Source: Staphylococcus schweitzeri
Lineage (GTDB): Bacteria; Bacillota; Bacilli; Staphylococcales; Staphylococcaceae
Assembly (NCBI RefSeq): GCF_002902405.1
Contig: NZ_PPQS01000051.1
Coordinates: 41,305 to 105,304, forward strand
Length of the DNA: 64,000 nt
Reading direction: 5' to 3'
The translations under genes were made by a program, and so were the position numbers. Position 1 is the first letter of the stretch; every line of letters starts with the position of its first letter. This document shows positions 21,354 to 36,044 of the stretch, one piece after another. The notes beneath the pieces were generated by a model. The model had not been told where the DNA came from. It did not search any database and saw nothing but the letters and a program-made list of their open reading frames with translations.

Positions 21354-22661
21354 ATGCAAAATGAAGAAATGTTTGAACGAACAGTAAAGCCTGTACTTGA
21401 TGTAAATGAAAAACCACAACCAGCACAATGGGCGTTTTTAAGCTTACAACATTTGTTTGCGATGTTTGGTGCTACGGTGCTTGTACCATTCTTAACAGGA
21501 TTACCAATATCCGCAGCGTTATTAGCTTCGGGAATCGGTACACTACTTTATATCTTAATAACGAAAGCGCAAATCCCAGCATATCTTGGATCGAGTTTTG
21601 CATTTATTACACCGATTATCACAGGTTTAAGTACTCATAGCTTAGGTGATATGCTGGTTGCATTATTTATGAGTGGTGTTATGTACGTAATTATCGGTGT
21701 TTTAATCAAATTAAGTGGAACAGCTTGGTTAATGAAACTTTTACCACCAGTTGTAGTTGGTCCAGTCATAATGGTGATTGGTTTAAGTTTAGCGCCAACT
21801 GCAGTAAATATGGCAATGTATGAAAATCCAGGTGATATGAAAGGTTACAATATAAGCTTCTTAGTTGTAGCAATGGTTACATTACTAGTAACGATAGTAG
21901 TACAAGGATTTTTCAAAGGCTTCTTATCATTAATACCAGTACTTGTAGGTATCATCGTCGGATATGTGGTAGCGATTTTTATGGGGATAGTTAAATTTGA
22001 TGCTGTCATGTCAGCAAAATGGCTAGATTTCCCTCATATTTATCTGCCATTTAAAGACTATGTACCATCATTCCATTTGGGTCTTGTGCTAGTTATGATA
22101 CCAATCGTTTTCGTAACGGTAAGTGAGCATATCGGTCATCAGATGGTTCTAAATAAAATAGTAGGTAGAAACTTTTTTGAAAATCCAGGGCTTGATAAAT
22201 CAATTATTGGCGACGGTGTATCTACTATGTTCGCAAGTATCATTGGTGGACCACCAAGTACAACATACGGTGAAAATATCGGTGTATTAGCAATTACAAG
22301 AATCTACAGTATTTATGTTATCGGTGGTGCCGCAGTAATAGCTATTATCTTGGCATTCATTGGTAAATTTACAGCACTAATATCTTCAATACCGACGCCA
22401 GTCATGGGCGGTGTATCAATTTTACTTTTCGGAATTATTGCAGCTAGTGGATTAAGAATGCTAGTTGAAAGTAAGGTAGACTTCGCTAATAACCGTAACT
22501 TAGTAATAGCTTCTGTAGTCTTAGTCGTAGGCATTGGTAACTTAGTATTCAACTTGAAAGAAATTGGTATCAACCTTCAAATCGAAGGAATGGCATTAGC
22601 AGCACTTTCAGGAATTATTTTGAACTTAATCTTACCTAAAGAGAAAAAGCAAAACAATTAA
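21354..22661 (+). CDS. pyrP: Uracil permease
   Basis: A 435-residue NCS2-family uracil:proton symporter with about 12-14 hydrophobic helices. The conserved VSEHIGHQ motif near residue 260 holds the substrate-binding Glu, and GGPPSTTYGENIGV lies near 300. The start ATG 21354 is 10 bases past GGAGGA; ATG 21345 is only a base or two away from that site and is less likely. Imports uracil for salvage, coherent with its place in the pyr operon. pyrB follows after 26 bases. Confidence 0.96.
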   Translation: MQNEEMFERTVKPVLDVNEKPQPAQWAFLSLQHLFAMFGATVLVPFLTGLPISAALLASGIGTLLYILITKAQIPAYLGSSFAFITPIITGLSTHSLGDMLVALFMSGVMYVIIGVLIKLSGTAWLMKLLPPVVVGPVIMVIGLSLAPTAVNMAMYENPGDMKGYNISFLVVAMVTLLVTIVVQGFFKGFLSLIPVLVGIIVGYVVAIFMGIVKFDAVMSAKWLDFPHIYLPFKDYVPSFHLGLVLVMIPIVFVTVSEHIGHQMVLNKIVGRNFFENPGLDKSIIGDGVSTMFASIIGGPPSTTYGENIGVLAITRIYSIYVIGGAAVIAIILAFIGKFTALISSIPTPVMGGVSILLFGIIAASGLRMLVESKVDFANNRNLVIASVVLVVGIGNLVFNLKEIGINLQIEGMALAALSGIILNLILPKEKKQNN

Positions 22662-22675
22662 GTTTTACAAACTAA

Positions 22676-23572
<897 letters not shown>

Positions 23573-23585
23573 GGGGACGAATATG

Positions 23586-29128
<5,543 letters not shown>

Positions 29129-29142
29129 AAATGTTATGACTG

Positions 29143-29202
29143 AAATGTTGGGTTTGTAATGAATTATGTTAATTCAAAAATATGATTACAAGCCCAATAT
29201 TT
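29143..29202 (+). repeat. Long imperfect hairpin between carB and pyrF
   Basis: An 18-base arm at 29143-29160 is complementary to 29185-29202 with two G-U pairs. Inside the loop, GAATTA (29161-29166) pairs with TAATTC (29170-29175). No U-run of terminator quality follows (TTTTAACTG). It lies in the only sizeable untranslated gap (109 bp) in the second half of the pyr operon, 35 bases before the pyrF start. Confidence 0.8.
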
Positions 29203-29237
29203 TAACTGAATTTCTTGATATAAAGGGAGACATTAAG

Positions 29238-29930
29238 ATGAAAGATTTGCCAATTATTGCATTAGATTTTGAATCAAAAGATAAAGTAAATCAATTTTTA
29301 GATTTGTTTGATGAAGCATTGTTTGTAAAAGTAGGTATGGAGCTTTTTTATCAAGAAGGACCGCAATTAATAAATACAATTAAAGGTCGAGGTCATGATG
29401 TGTTTTTAGACTTAAAGTTACATGACATTCCTAATACAGTTGGAAAAGCTATGGAAGGATTAGCAAAATTAAATGTTGATTTAGTTAATGTACATGCAGC
29501 TGGTGGCACTAAGATGATGTCTGAGGCAATAAAGGGGTTAAGAAAAAATAATCAATATACAAAAATTATTGCGGTAACACAGCTTACATCTACAACTGAA
29601 GATATGTTACATCAAGAACAAAATATACAAACAACTATTGAAGAAGCGGTTTTAAATTATGCGACATTAGCCAAAAATGCTGGTTTAGACGGTGTTGTTT
29701 GTTCACCACTCGAGAGTCGCATGTTAACTGAAGAATTAGGTGAATCATTTTTGAAAGTTACTCCAGGTATTAGACCTAAAGGTGCATCACAAAATGATCA
29801 GCATCGAATCACAACGCCCGAAGAAGCAAGACAATTAGGTTCGACACACATCGTAGTTGGTAGACCTATTACACAAAGTGAAAATCCTGTTGAAAGTTAT
29901 CATAAAATAAAAGAAAGTTGGTTAGCATAA
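29238..29930 (+). CDS. pyrF: Orotidine 5'-phosphate decarboxylase
   Basis: A 230-residue TIM-barrel enzyme that decarboxylates OMP to UMP. The catalytic D-x-K-x-x-D signature is in [10 protein letters not shown] (Asp58, Lys60, Asp63). The phosphate-binding C-terminal motifs are TPGIRP near 174 and VVGRPIT near 208. ATG 29238 is chosen because AAAGGGAG precedes it; an upstream in-frame ATG (29166) lies within the carB-pyrF hairpin and has no ribosome site. The stop overlaps the pyrE ATG (TAATG). Confidence 0.97.
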   Translation: MKDLPIIALDFESKDKVNQFLDLFDEALFVKVGMELFYQEGPQLINTIKGRGHDVFLDLKLHDIPNTVGKAMEGLAKLNVDLVNVHAAGGTKMMSEAIKGLRKNNQYTKIIAVTQLTSTTEDMLHQEQNIQTTIEEAVLNYATLAKNAGLDGVVCSPLESRMLTEELGESFLKVTPGIRPKGASQNDQHRITTPEEARQLGSTHIVVGRPITQSENPVESYHKIKESWLA

Positions 29931-30541
29931 TGGCGAAAGAAATTGCAAAATCATTATTAGATATTGAAGCTGTAACTTTATCACCAAATGATTTATACAC
30001 ATGGAGTTCAGGTATTAAATCACCGATATATTGTGATAACCGAATTACACTAGGTTATCCTCTAGTTCGTGGTGCAATTCGTGATGGTTTAATTAATTTA
30101 ATTAAGGAACATTTTCCTAATGTTGAAATTGTTTCAGGTATGGCTACTGCAGGAATTCCTCATGCAGCATTCATTGCTGAAAAGCTAAAGCTACCAATGA
30201 ATTATGTACGATCTTCAAGTAAAAGTCATGGTAAACAGAACCAAATTGAAGGTGCTAAAAGTGAAGGGAAAAAAGTCGTTGTTATTGAAGATTTAATTTC
30301 AACAGGTGGTTCATCAGTAACAGCAGTTGAAGCATTAAAACAAGCGGGTGCAGAAGTATTAGGTGTTGTAGCTATTTTTACTTATGGTTTGAAAAAAGCT
30401 GATGAAACGTTTGAAAATATCGAAATACCATTTTATACATTAAGTGATTATAATGAACTTATTGAAGTTGCTAAGGATGAAGGCAAAATTTCTAAAGAAG
30501 ATATTCAAACACTAGTTGAATGGAGAGACAACTTAGCATAA
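29930..30541 (+). CDS. pyrE: Orotate phosphoribosyltransferase
   Basis: 203 residues. A type I phosphoribosyltransferase that joins orotate and PRPP to OMP. The PRPP motif [14 protein letters not shown] is near 117-130, preceded by the flexible [14 protein letters not shown] loop near 95. ATG 29930 overlaps the pyrF stop; ATA/GTG alternatives upstream lie in pyrF. It completes the UMP pathway genes of the operon (dihydroorotate dehydrogenase pyrD is not in the window). Confidence 0.97.
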   Translation: MAKEIAKSLLDIEAVTLSPNDLYTWSSGIKSPIYCDNRITLGYPLVRGAIRDGLINLIKEHFPNVEIVSGMATAGIPHAAFIAEKLKLPMNYVRSSSKSHGKQNQIEGAKSEGKKVVVIEDLISTGGSSVTAVEALKQAGAEVLGVVAIFTYGLKKADETFENIEIPFYTLSDYNELIEVAKDEGKISKEDIQTLVEWRDNLA

Positions 30542-30570
30542 GATAGTCATTAGAAGGGGGAATTCAGCAA

Positions 30571-30777
30571 ATGAATGACAACACATCTAATGATTTATAT
30601 GGAAAAATAAAACATTGTAATGAGTTTATCAATGATTCTAATCATTCCAATCAATTTGATGACCATGAAACTGAAAACACTTCGAGCGAGCATAAAAAAA
30701 GTGAAACTGAAATAAATCAAAATGATGATTTATTTAAACACGTGAAAAATATATTACGCAAACAAGGTCAAATATAA
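30571..30777 (+). CDS. Small hydrophilic protein of unknown function
   Basis: A 68-residue protein, strongly hydrophilic: rich in Asn, Asp, Glu, Ser, His and Lys, with no membrane segment, signal peptide or cysteine pair. A single Cys is present near residue 15. It starts at ATG 30571 with a strong AGAAGGGGG site and lies 29 bases after pyrE, before the shared terminator, so it is probably the last gene of the pyr transcript. I do not recognise the family. The predicted helix DDLFKHVKNILRKQ ends the protein. Confidence 0.7.
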   Translation: MNDNTSNDLYGKIKHCNEFINDSNHSNQFDDHETENTSSEHKKSETEINQNDDLFKHVKNILRKQGQI

Positions 30778-30782
30778 AAATT

Positions 30783-30847
30783 AAAAGCTATAGTGTTAAA
30801 TGTCAGGAATTATAATAGATTTCTAACATAACAACACTATAGCTTTT
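30783..30847. terminator. Bidirectional terminator, pyr operon end and minus-strand small gene
   Basis: A perfect 15-bp stem: AAAAGCTATAGTGTT (30783-30797) with its complement at 30833-30847. On the plus strand it is followed by GTTATA. On the minus strand the stem ends in TTTT and is followed by AATTTTTATA, a good U-rich tail. It can stop both the pyr transcript and the minus-strand transcript described next. Confidence 0.8.
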
Positions 30848-30863
30848 GTTATATGGTTATTAC

Positions 30864-30947
30864 TTAGCGGATAATTAATTTTATTAAAATCCAACCAATT
30901 AAAAATACGAGTAATAGGACTAGTACTGGAATCACATAATGTAACAT
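30864..30947 (-). CDS. 27-residue hydrophobic membrane peptide, too short for usual gene calling
   Basis: On the minus strand an ATG at 30947-30945 opens 27 codons ending in TAA at 30866-30864. The Shine-Dalgarno AAGGAGG (30960-30954) is near perfect and six bases away. The peptide starts MLHYVIPVLVLLL, continues with a further hydrophobic run containing one Gly-Trp, and ends with Lys23 and Arg27: one membrane-spanning helix with a basic C-terminus. A sigma-A-like promoter (30975-31002) lies just upstream and a terminator downstream, so this is a complete gene unit. Size and topology resemble type I toxin or small regulatory membrane peptides. I do not recognise a family and function is unknown. 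Confidence 0.72.
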   Translation of the reverse strand: MLHYVIPVLVLLLVFLIGWILIKLIIR

Positions 30948-30974
30948 AACGTCCCTCCTTTTAATTTAATATTA

Positions 30975-31002
30975 ATTGTAATCAAATTTGACGATAAGTC
31001 AA
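30975..31002 (-). promoter_or_regulatory. Promoter of the 27-residue peptide gene
   Basis: Read on the minus strand: TTGACT (31002-30997), 16-bp spacer, TACAAT (30980-30975). Transcription would begin near 30968, giving a 5' leader of about 20 nt that contains little more than the ribosome site. Confidence 0.65.
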
Positions 31003-31208
31003 AACATTAATATCTATTTAATAAAATGATTTTTAGTTGTATTAAATGGTATTTATAAATCGTATGGCTAAACGAAAAAAATGTAGTATTTTGTTAAGGA
31101 TAGTGAGTAAGAAAATCACTTCTACCCTTATAAATACAATTACAGTTTTAATATTTTGAGTATGTTAATATAGTTATATAGGAAATTTGAATCTTAAGGA
31201 GGCTAACC

Positions 31209-31610
31209 ATGAATATACCAAAAATTACGACGTTTTTAATGTTCAATAATCAAGCTGAAGAAGCCGTTAATTTATATACAAGCCTATTTGAAGACAGTGA
31301 AATTATTACGATGGCAAAATATGGTGAAGATGGTCCTGGGGATCCAGGTACTGTTCAACATTCAATATTTACTTTGAATGGCCAAGTGTTTATGGCAATT
31401 GACGCGAATAGTGGCACAGAATTACCAATGAATCCTGCGATTTCATTATTTGTTACTGTAAAAGATACATTAGAAATGGAAAGACTATTTAATGGATTAA
31501 AGGATGAGGGCGCTATATTAATGCCTAAAACTAATATGCCACCATATCGTGAATTTGCTTGGGTTCAAGACAAATTTGGCGTTAGCTTTCAATTAGCATT
31601 ACCGGAATAA
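31209..31610 (+). CDS. PhnB/YjdN-like VOC-family protein
   Basis: A 133-residue single VOC-fold protein of the PhnB-like (formerly 3-demethylubiquinone methyltransferase-like) group. Typical motifs are ITTFLMFNNQAEEAVNLYTSLF at the start, HSIFTLNGQVFMAIDAN near 55-70, and WVQDKFGVSFQLA at the end. The group is related to glyoxalase and resistance proteins but its substrate is unknown. AAGGAGG lies seven bases before the ATG. It is a single gene with a terminator shared with the convergent rqcH. Confidence 0.85.
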   Translation: MNIPKITTFLMFNNQAEEAVNLYTSLFEDSEIITMAKYGEDGPGDPGTVQHSIFTLNGQVFMAIDANSGTELPMNPAISLFVTVKDTLEMERLFNGLKDEGAILMPKTNMPPYREFAWVQDKFGVSFQLALPE

Positions 31611-31756
31611 TATTATTAGTGAAATATTGAGTCAATTATATTTGGAATTAAATATAAAATAATATTCTCGTATTTAAAAAGAAATGATTCGAAATATAAA
31701 GATGATTTATTGAAAAACCAATGTAAATAGTTTTTTAGATTTAAATAACCATAACA

Positions 31757-31807
31757 AAACACCTCATGATAGAAGATGTTGCCATCTTATTATGAGGTGT
31801 TTCTTTT
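31757..31807. terminator. Bidirectional terminator between the PhnB-like gene and rqcH
   Basis: AAACACCTCAT (31757-31767) pairs with ATGAGGTGTTT (31792-31802). An inner pair AAGATG/CATCTT extends the arm. The plus-strand tail is CTTTT and the minus-strand tail is TGTTATGG, so it works better on the plus strand. Confidence 0.8.
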
Positions 31808-31821
31808 AATATTTATAAGTT

Positions 31822-33516
31822 TTATTGTTTCATTCGTTGAATATGTTCATAATCGGGTGTTACATATAATGTTTTTTGATTGTCATATGTTACAAAACCA
31901 GGCTTTGCACCAGATGGTTTGTGCACATTTTTAATTAATGTATAGTCAACTGGTATTTGTCCAGAGTTACCAGCTTTCGAAAAATATCCTGCTAACATTG
32001 CTGCTTCTTTAATTGTATTTTCACTTGGTTCTTCGTTAAATATAACGACATGTGAACCTGGGATATCTTTTGTGTGTAACCATGTGTACGTTTTTTTAGC
32101 TTTTTTATTAGTTAAATAATCATTTTGTTTATTATTTTTACCGACAAATATATCATCACCGTCAGTTGAAATATAATATTGCAATTGAATTTGATCTTTT
32201 TTCTTTTTATTTTGGTTTTTTCGCTGTTTCATAAAACCTTGTTCAGATAATTCATCTCTAATTTCATCAATATCCTGTACAGAAATATGTTGTAATTGCT
32301 GTTCAATAGTTAAAAAGTATTCAATATTGTCTTTCGTTAATTGAATTTGATGTTCTAATTCATGTTCCCTCGTTTTCATGCGATTATATTGCTTATAGTA
32401 ATACTGGGCATTTGCAGAAGGTGATTTCGTAGGATTTAAAGGTATTATGACTTCATCATTAGTATAATAGTTAAGTGCTTTTAGTTCTTTATCACCTTGT
32501 TTAATTCGGTAAATGTTTGCCGTAATTAATTCACCATACAATTGTTCATTATCTTTGTTTTTAGCTTGTTCATATTCTTCAATTAACTTTGCCAATTTAT
32601 TTTGGTATTTGTGTAATTGTTGCTGAACGAAACGTACTAAGTCGTTTGCTCTTTGTTTTACTCGTTCTCGTTCACCACGTGCATCATAAAACCGATCGAG
32701 TAAATCATTTAATGAATCATAAGTGATCATATCATCATTAAATTGTTTTAGCTTCATAAAATAAAAATCTTCTTTCCCAGTTTCATGATTTTTATGAAAG
32801 ACAGGTGTAGGTGGTAATTTAGTTTCAGCCATCACTTCATCAAATGCTTCCGGTAATGAAGTTGATGTCATAAACTGACGTCGACTAACAATTTCATTTG
32901 TTATTAAAGGGCTAAAACCTTCGAATTGATTCAGTAATTGTTTTGCAATGTTGCCTGAATTAAAATCAATATATTTTAAAACATCCGCACCTGTTAATTC
33001 ATATGGATTAATTTTATGTTGCGTTGGTGGTGCTTCATAATTAAATCCAGGCATTACAGTTCGATATTGGTTCGTATTTGGTGTTAAGTGTTTAAAACCT
33101 TCTATGATTTTACGATTGTCATCCACTAAAATTAAATTACTATGTTTACCCATAATTTCAAGAATAACAGTTCGATGAATCGTATCACCGATTTCATCTT
33201 TACTTTTAATATCAATTTCGATGCGTCGATCATTACCAATTTGTTTGATAGATTCAATTATGCCACCTTCCAGATGTTTCCTGAATACTCGCGCAAACAT
33301 AGGTGGATTAAAAGGATTATCATATTTTTTTGTAGTCAATTGTAATCTTGAAAAGTTAGAGTGAATTGACAATAACAATTGGTGGTTTTGTCTATTTTGA
33401 CGTACAACCATAAGAATAGTATCGTTTTCAGGTTGGTTTATTTTGTGAATACGTCCTGCTATTAAAAATTGTAAAGATTCTACCATTTTCTTTGTAAATA
33501 AGCCGTCATAAGCCAT
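31822..33516 (-). CDS. rqcH: Ribosome quality control protein RqcH (NFACT / FbpA family)
   Basis: A 564-residue NFACT protein. It has an N-terminal NFACT-N domain (about 1-200), a central long coiled coil (about 280-430), and a C-terminal NFACT-R domain with YISTDGDDIFVGKNNKQND and KDIPGSHVVI. The bacterial Rqc2 homologue binds obstructed 50S-tRNA complexes and recruits tRNA-Ala to add C-terminal alanine tails. Staphylococcal versions were earlier annotated as fibronectin/fibrinogen-binding protein, although no export signal is visible. The minus-strand start has AAGGTGG upstream. Confidence 0.93.
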   Translation of the reverse strand: MAYDGLFTKKMVESLQFLIAGRIHKINQPENDTILMVVRQNRQNHQLLLSIHSNFSRLQLTTKKYDNPFNPPMFARVFRKHLEGGIIESIKQIGNDRRIEIDIKSKDEIGDTIHRTVILEIMGKHSNLILVDDNRKIIEGFKHLTPNTNQYRTVMPGFNYEAPPTQHKINPYELTGADVLKYIDFNSGNIAKQLLNQFEGFSPLITNEIVSRRQFMTSTSLPEAFDEVMAETKLPPTPVFHKNHETGKEDFYFMKLKQFNDDMITYDSLNDLLDRFYDARGERERVKQRANDLVRFVQQQLHKYQNKLAKLIEEYEQAKNKDNEQLYGELITANIYRIKQGDKELKALNYYTNDEVIIPLNPTKSPSANAQYYYKQYNRMKTREHELEHQIQLTKDNIEYFLTIEQQLQHISVQDIDEIRDELSEQGFMKQRKNQNKKKKDQIQLQYYISTDGDDIFVGKNNKQNDYLTNKKAKKTYTWLHTKDIPGSHVVIFNEEPSENTIKEAAMLAGYFSKAGNSGQIPVDYTLIKNVHKPSGAKPGFVTYDNQKTLYVTPDYEHIQRMKQ

Positions 33517-33562
33517 AATATATCTTCCACCTTCTCTAAATCATTCGTTTCATTTTAACATG

Positions 33563-33590
33563 ACTATAACTTTTCGGCATAATTATTCAA
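33563..33590 (-). promoter_or_regulatory. Candidate promoter of rqcH
   Basis: On the minus strand: TTGAAT (33590-33585), 16-bp spacer, TATAGT (33568-33563), about 45 bases before the rqcH start. The rest of the 273-bp divergent gap towards gmk has a TATACAAT-type -10 near 33719-33727 without a clear -35. Confidence 0.5.
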
Positions 33591-33786
33591 TTTATTATGA
33601 GATTTGTATTTTAAAATACCAAAATGGTTGCAATTGAATTTATGTTTTTAAAATTTATCATGCAATATAACGAAATTGTTAGACCTAAGAGAAATTATGG
33701 CATGCAATTTCAAATATGCTATACAATATAAAGAACAATGTGATATCATATTTAAATAATAGAAGATTAGCTTAGAGAGGTCGTAA

Positions 33787-34412
<626 letters not shown>

Positions 34413-34413
<1 letters not shown>

Positions 34414-34631
34414 TGTTAAATCCACCATTAAACCAATTAACAGCACAAATTAAATCAAAATATTTAATTGCAACAACAGCAGCTAAAAGGGCTCGTGAAA
34501 TTGACGAACATCCTGACACGGAATTATTAAGTGAATATCACTCATACAAACCAGTTGGTAGAGCGTTAGAAGAAATTGCAGACGGTAAAATTCGTCCAAT
34601 AATTTCAAGTGATTATTACGGTAAAGAGTAG
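34413..34631 (+). CDS. rpoZ: RNA polymerase omega subunit
   Basis: A 72-residue subunit that helps fold and stabilise the beta-prime subunit. The conserved core is seen at residues 14-30 (KYLIATTAAKRAREID) and in the second helix (KPVGRALEEIADGKI). The gmk-rpoZ pairing is universal in Firmicutes. GGAGG lies in the gmk 3' end. A terminator follows. Confidence 0.96.
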
Positions 34632-34692
34632 TACTAATTAAATTAATGATTTTTAATTTATCATATTAAATATGTCATCAGATATAAAAATT

Positions 34693-34720
34693 AAACGCAC
34701 CTGAGGAGGTGTGTTTTTTT
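34693..34720 (+). terminator. Terminator after rpoZ
   Basis: AAACGCACCT (34693-34702) pairs with AGGTGTGTTT (34707-34716) over a GAGG loop with one G-U pair, then TTTT. Confidence 0.88.
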
Positions 34721-34844
34721 AGTTAATTCAAAGATTGATGTTATAATTAAACTAAATTTGTGATTTTGAGATGGCAAAAGTTATATTGATATTATTAATG
34801 ACAACTTGTACTAAAAAGCTAGTGATATTTAAGGGAGAATGGAT

Positions 34845-36044
34845 ATGAAGAAAATTTTGTTAGCCGTAACAGGTGGTATCGCTGCATATAAGGCGATTGA
34901 TTTAACAAGTAAATTAACGCAATCAGGATACGATGTGCGCGTTATGTTAACAGAGCATGCTCAAAAATTTGTTACACCATTAGCATTTCAAGCAATTAGT
35001 CGTAATGCAGTATATACAGATACATTTATTGAGGAAAAACCTGAAGAAATCCAACATATTGCATTAGGAGATTGGGCAGATGGCATTGTTGTTGCACCGG
35101 CAACGGCAAATATAATTGCAAAGTTGAGTGTAGGAATAGCTGATGATATAGTGACATCAACATTATTAGCAACAGAAACACCTAAATTTATTGCACCAGC
35201 AATGAATGTGCATATGTATGAAAATAAGCGCACGCAGCGTAATATTAATGTTTTAAAAGAAGATGGCTATCATTTCATTGAACCTGGTAGTGGATTTTTA
35301 GCTTGTGGATATGTTGCCAAAGGTCGCATGGAAGAACCGCTTCAAATTGTTTCAGTATTAAATGATTATTTTGAAAAGGATTCACGTTTAGCTAATAGTT
35401 CATTTGACGGAAAACATGCATTAGTAACTGCCGGACCGACAGTGGAAGTTATAGATCCTGTTAGGTTTGTATCCAATCGTTCATCAGGAAAGATGGGATA
35501 TGCAATTGCTGAAGCATTGCGAGATCGTGGTGCAATTGTTACGTTAGTTTCTGGACCCACAAATTTGGAAGATCCTGAAAATATCGAAGTGATTCATGTA
35601 CAGAGTGCTAAAGAAATGTTTGAGCAAGTTACATCAAGATTTAAATTACAAGATATAGTTATAAAAGCGGCAGCCGTTTCTGATTATACGCCAGTTGAAG
35701 TACTTGAACATAAAATGAAAAAGCAAGATGGCGATTTGTCAGTATCATTTAAACGTACAAAAGACATTTTAAAATATTTAGGTGAACATAAAACGTCACA
35801 ATACTTAGTAGGTTTTGCAGCAGAGACTGAAGATATTGAAAATTATGCAGAACAAAAATTACGTAAGAAAAATGCTGACGTAATTATTTCAAATAACGTT
35901 GGTGACATGTCTATTGGGTTTAATTCTGATGATAACGAATTAACGATGCATTTTAAAAATAAAGAAAAAGTAAATATTAAGAAAGGGAAAAAAGTGGCAT
36001 TAGCTGCTCAAATTTTAGATGAATTAGAAACTAGGTGGCAATAA
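34845..36044 (+). CDS. coaBC: Bifunctional phosphopantothenoylcysteine decarboxylase / phosphopantothenate--cysteine ligase
   Basis: 399 residues. The N-terminal CoaC flavoprotein domain (about 1-190) has VTGGIAAYKAID, the PAMNVHMYEN motif, and GFLACGYVAKGRM, whose Cys is catalytic. The C-terminal CoaB domain (about 190-399) opens with VTAGPTVEVIDPVRFVSNRSSGKMG. Together they add cysteine to phosphopantothenate and decarboxylate the product on the way to coenzyme A. ATG 34845 has better spacing from AAGGGAG than ATG 34839. The stop overlaps the priA ATG (TAATG). Confidence 0.95.
   Translation: MKKILLAVTGGIAAYKAIDLTSKLTQSGYDVRVMLTEHAQKFVTPLAFQAISRNAVYTDTFIEEKPEEIQHIALGDWADGIVVAPATANIIAKLSVGIADDIVTSTLLATETPKFIAPAMNVHMYENKRTQRNINVLKEDGYHFIEPGSGFLACGYVAKGRMEEPLQIVSVLNDYFEKDSRLANSSFDGKHALVTAGPTVEVIDPVRFVSNRSSGKMGYAIAEALRDRGAIVTLVSGPTNLEDPENIEVIHVQSAKEMFEQVTSRFKLQDIVIKAAAVSDYTPVEVLEHKMKKQDGDLSVSFKRTKDILKYLGEHKTSQYLVGFAAETEDIENYAEQKLRKKNADVIISNNVGDMSIGFNSDDNELTMHFKNKEKVNIKKGKKVALAAQILDELETRWQ

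Noticed and set aside
31822..33516. Reading the minus-strand gene as a surface fibronectin-binding adhesin
   Set aside because: There is no signal peptide, wall anchor or binding repeats. The NFACT-N, coiled coil and NFACT-R layout is that of RqcH.
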